This document shows positions 63,493 through 64,000 of a stretch of DNA of 64,000 nucleotides, one piece after another. The stretch is from Chloroflexota bacterium (GTDB lineage: Bacteria; Chloroflexota; Anaerolineae; Anaerolineales; UBA11579): assembly GCA_018662365.1 (NCBI GenBank), contig JABJGH010000066.1:26416-90415 (forward strand), read 5' to 3'. The position numbers and the translations under genes are program-made. Below the pieces are notes generated by a model. That model was not told the origin of the DNA. It searched no databases and worked only from the letters and a program-made list of their open reading frames with translations. The first letter of the stretch is position 1. Every line of letters begins with the position of its first letter.

Positions 63493-64000
63493 TTAATATA
63501 TACAGGGTAAGTTAGGATAAAATCCGAACCAAAGGAGATTTAACATTTCGCCTGGTGACAAACTAATGTCATATTGTTTTGGCGTGCTGGCTGTCCAACC
63601 ATCACAAATAATAGAAGTGGCTTTATCTACACTTACACAATAATTTCCCGCTGGTATGTTCAAGAATGAAAAACTTCCGTCAGCTAATGTAAGCATGTCC
63701 GCAAATCCAGTTGACGTACAAGACCCTGTCCCCAAATAAATTTTTTCGTTAGGGAGTCCAATTTCCCCATTGTTATTTAGGGAATCACGATTTAGATCAT
63801 TATAAACACCCCCATAAATTGAGGCGGGCTGAGGAGTCGGCGTTGGCGTTGGGGGCAAATAACATAGTCCAGGTATATTATCTACTGGGGTAAAACCAAA
63901 ACTCCAACGACAGGTGTTATCCACTGCAGCTACTTTTTTGAGTGGATAATCAGAATTTGGTTTCAATGGTGAGCCTGCTTCTGCTAAGGGATATTTGTCA
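63493..64000 (-). CDS. Secreted SdrD/Cna-B-like surface protein, 5' end cut by window edge
   Basis: An open frame continues to the right edge, so the N-terminus is missing; at least 169 residues are visible. The known part has a Pro/Thr linker (LPPTPTPTPQPAS) followed by a single SdrD-B-like repeat: YGGVYNDLNRDSLNNNGEIG, then DGSFSFLNIPAGNYCVSVD, ending in LLWFGFYPNLPCIY. Such Ca-binding beta domains decorate cell-surface proteins; the PTPT linkers are very common in Anaerolineae (established for the group's proteomes). Six cysteines suggest disulphides. Confidence 0.75.
   Translation of the reverse strand, partial: DKYPLAEAGSPLKPNSDYPLKKVAAVDNTCRWSFGFTPVDNIPGLCYLPPTPTPTPQPASIYGGVYNDLNRDSLNNNGEIGLPNEKIYLGTGSCTSTGFADMLTLADGSFSFLNIPAGNYCVSVDKATSIICDGWTASTPKQYDISLSPGEMLNLLWFGFYPNLPCIY

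Overview
The window looks like chromosomal DNA of a low-to-mid GC member of the Chloroflexota, most likely Anaerolineae (inference). The pointers are proline/threonine-rich 'PTPTPTP'-type linkers behind membrane anchors, a membrane-anchored DtxR-FeoA fusion, a reductive dehalogenase pair, multiheme cytochromes, a short (GSI-alpha-like) glutamine synthetase, and the mix of monoderm-type lipoproteins and exporters. No phage, IS element, rRNA or CRISPR array was seen. Most genes are ordinary housekeeping or transport genes with good Shine-Dalgarno sites and hairpin terminators; both window edges cut a gene (a DinB-like protein on the left, a secreted SdrD/Cna-like protein on the right).

Layout. 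1-4.6 kb: DinB-like fragment, DegV protein, then a minus-strand respiratory unit of pentaheme lipoprotein, RdhA and RdhB, preceded by a striking array of nested palindromes. 4.6-9.0 kb: MarR regulator plus an asymmetric heterodimeric ABC exporter, divergent from a ferredoxin-like protein. 10-20 kb: cold-shock protein, ABC-F ATPase with a probable AUA or AUU start, saccharopine-dehydrogenase-like protein, glutamine synthetase, deoxynucleoside kinase, a secreted DUF5666-type protein, Hsp20, two methyltransferases, tRNA-Pro(TGG), tRNA-Ser(CGA), and a tiny promoter/15-codon reading frame/terminator unit. 20-26.5 kb: two RNases and a translationally coupled iron-uptake operon (DtxR-FeoA, FeoB G domain, FeoB membrane domain) with a DtxR-type box. 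26.6-34 kb: cupin, SDR, a broken lipoprotein gene, a membrane glycosyltransferase, DnaK and small membrane proteins.

34-37 kb is the most accessory-looking part: an AT-rich gene for a protein with a TIR-like (CAP12/Pycsar-type) domain lies between two recently duplicated copies of a small membrane-protein gene, one of which has lost its C-terminus exactly where the duplication ends. 37-44 kb carries a membrane C39-peptidase/TPR protein, SbcD and SbcC separated by a LacI-family regulator (with an operator filling its own promoter spacer) and a small transporter. 44-47 kb holds a PCuAC copper-chaperone-like lipoprotein, an octaheme HAO-like cytochrome and a dedicated polytopic membrane partner.

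47-64 kb is mainly housekeeping: a frameshifted GNAT gene, prfA-prmC-sua5, PadR with its membrane partner, an M24 peptidase, threonine synthase, a possible heme-binding membrane protein, DoxX, TsaD, two isoprenoid enzymes, SelA (so selenocysteine synthesis is likely), DUF2087 and M48 proteins. Taken together, the genes suggest an anaerobe or facultative organism with organohalide and nitrogen-oxide or hydroxylamine redox capacity, high-affinity ferrous iron uptake and envelope stress functions. Functions of the redox enzymes are inferred from family membership only.
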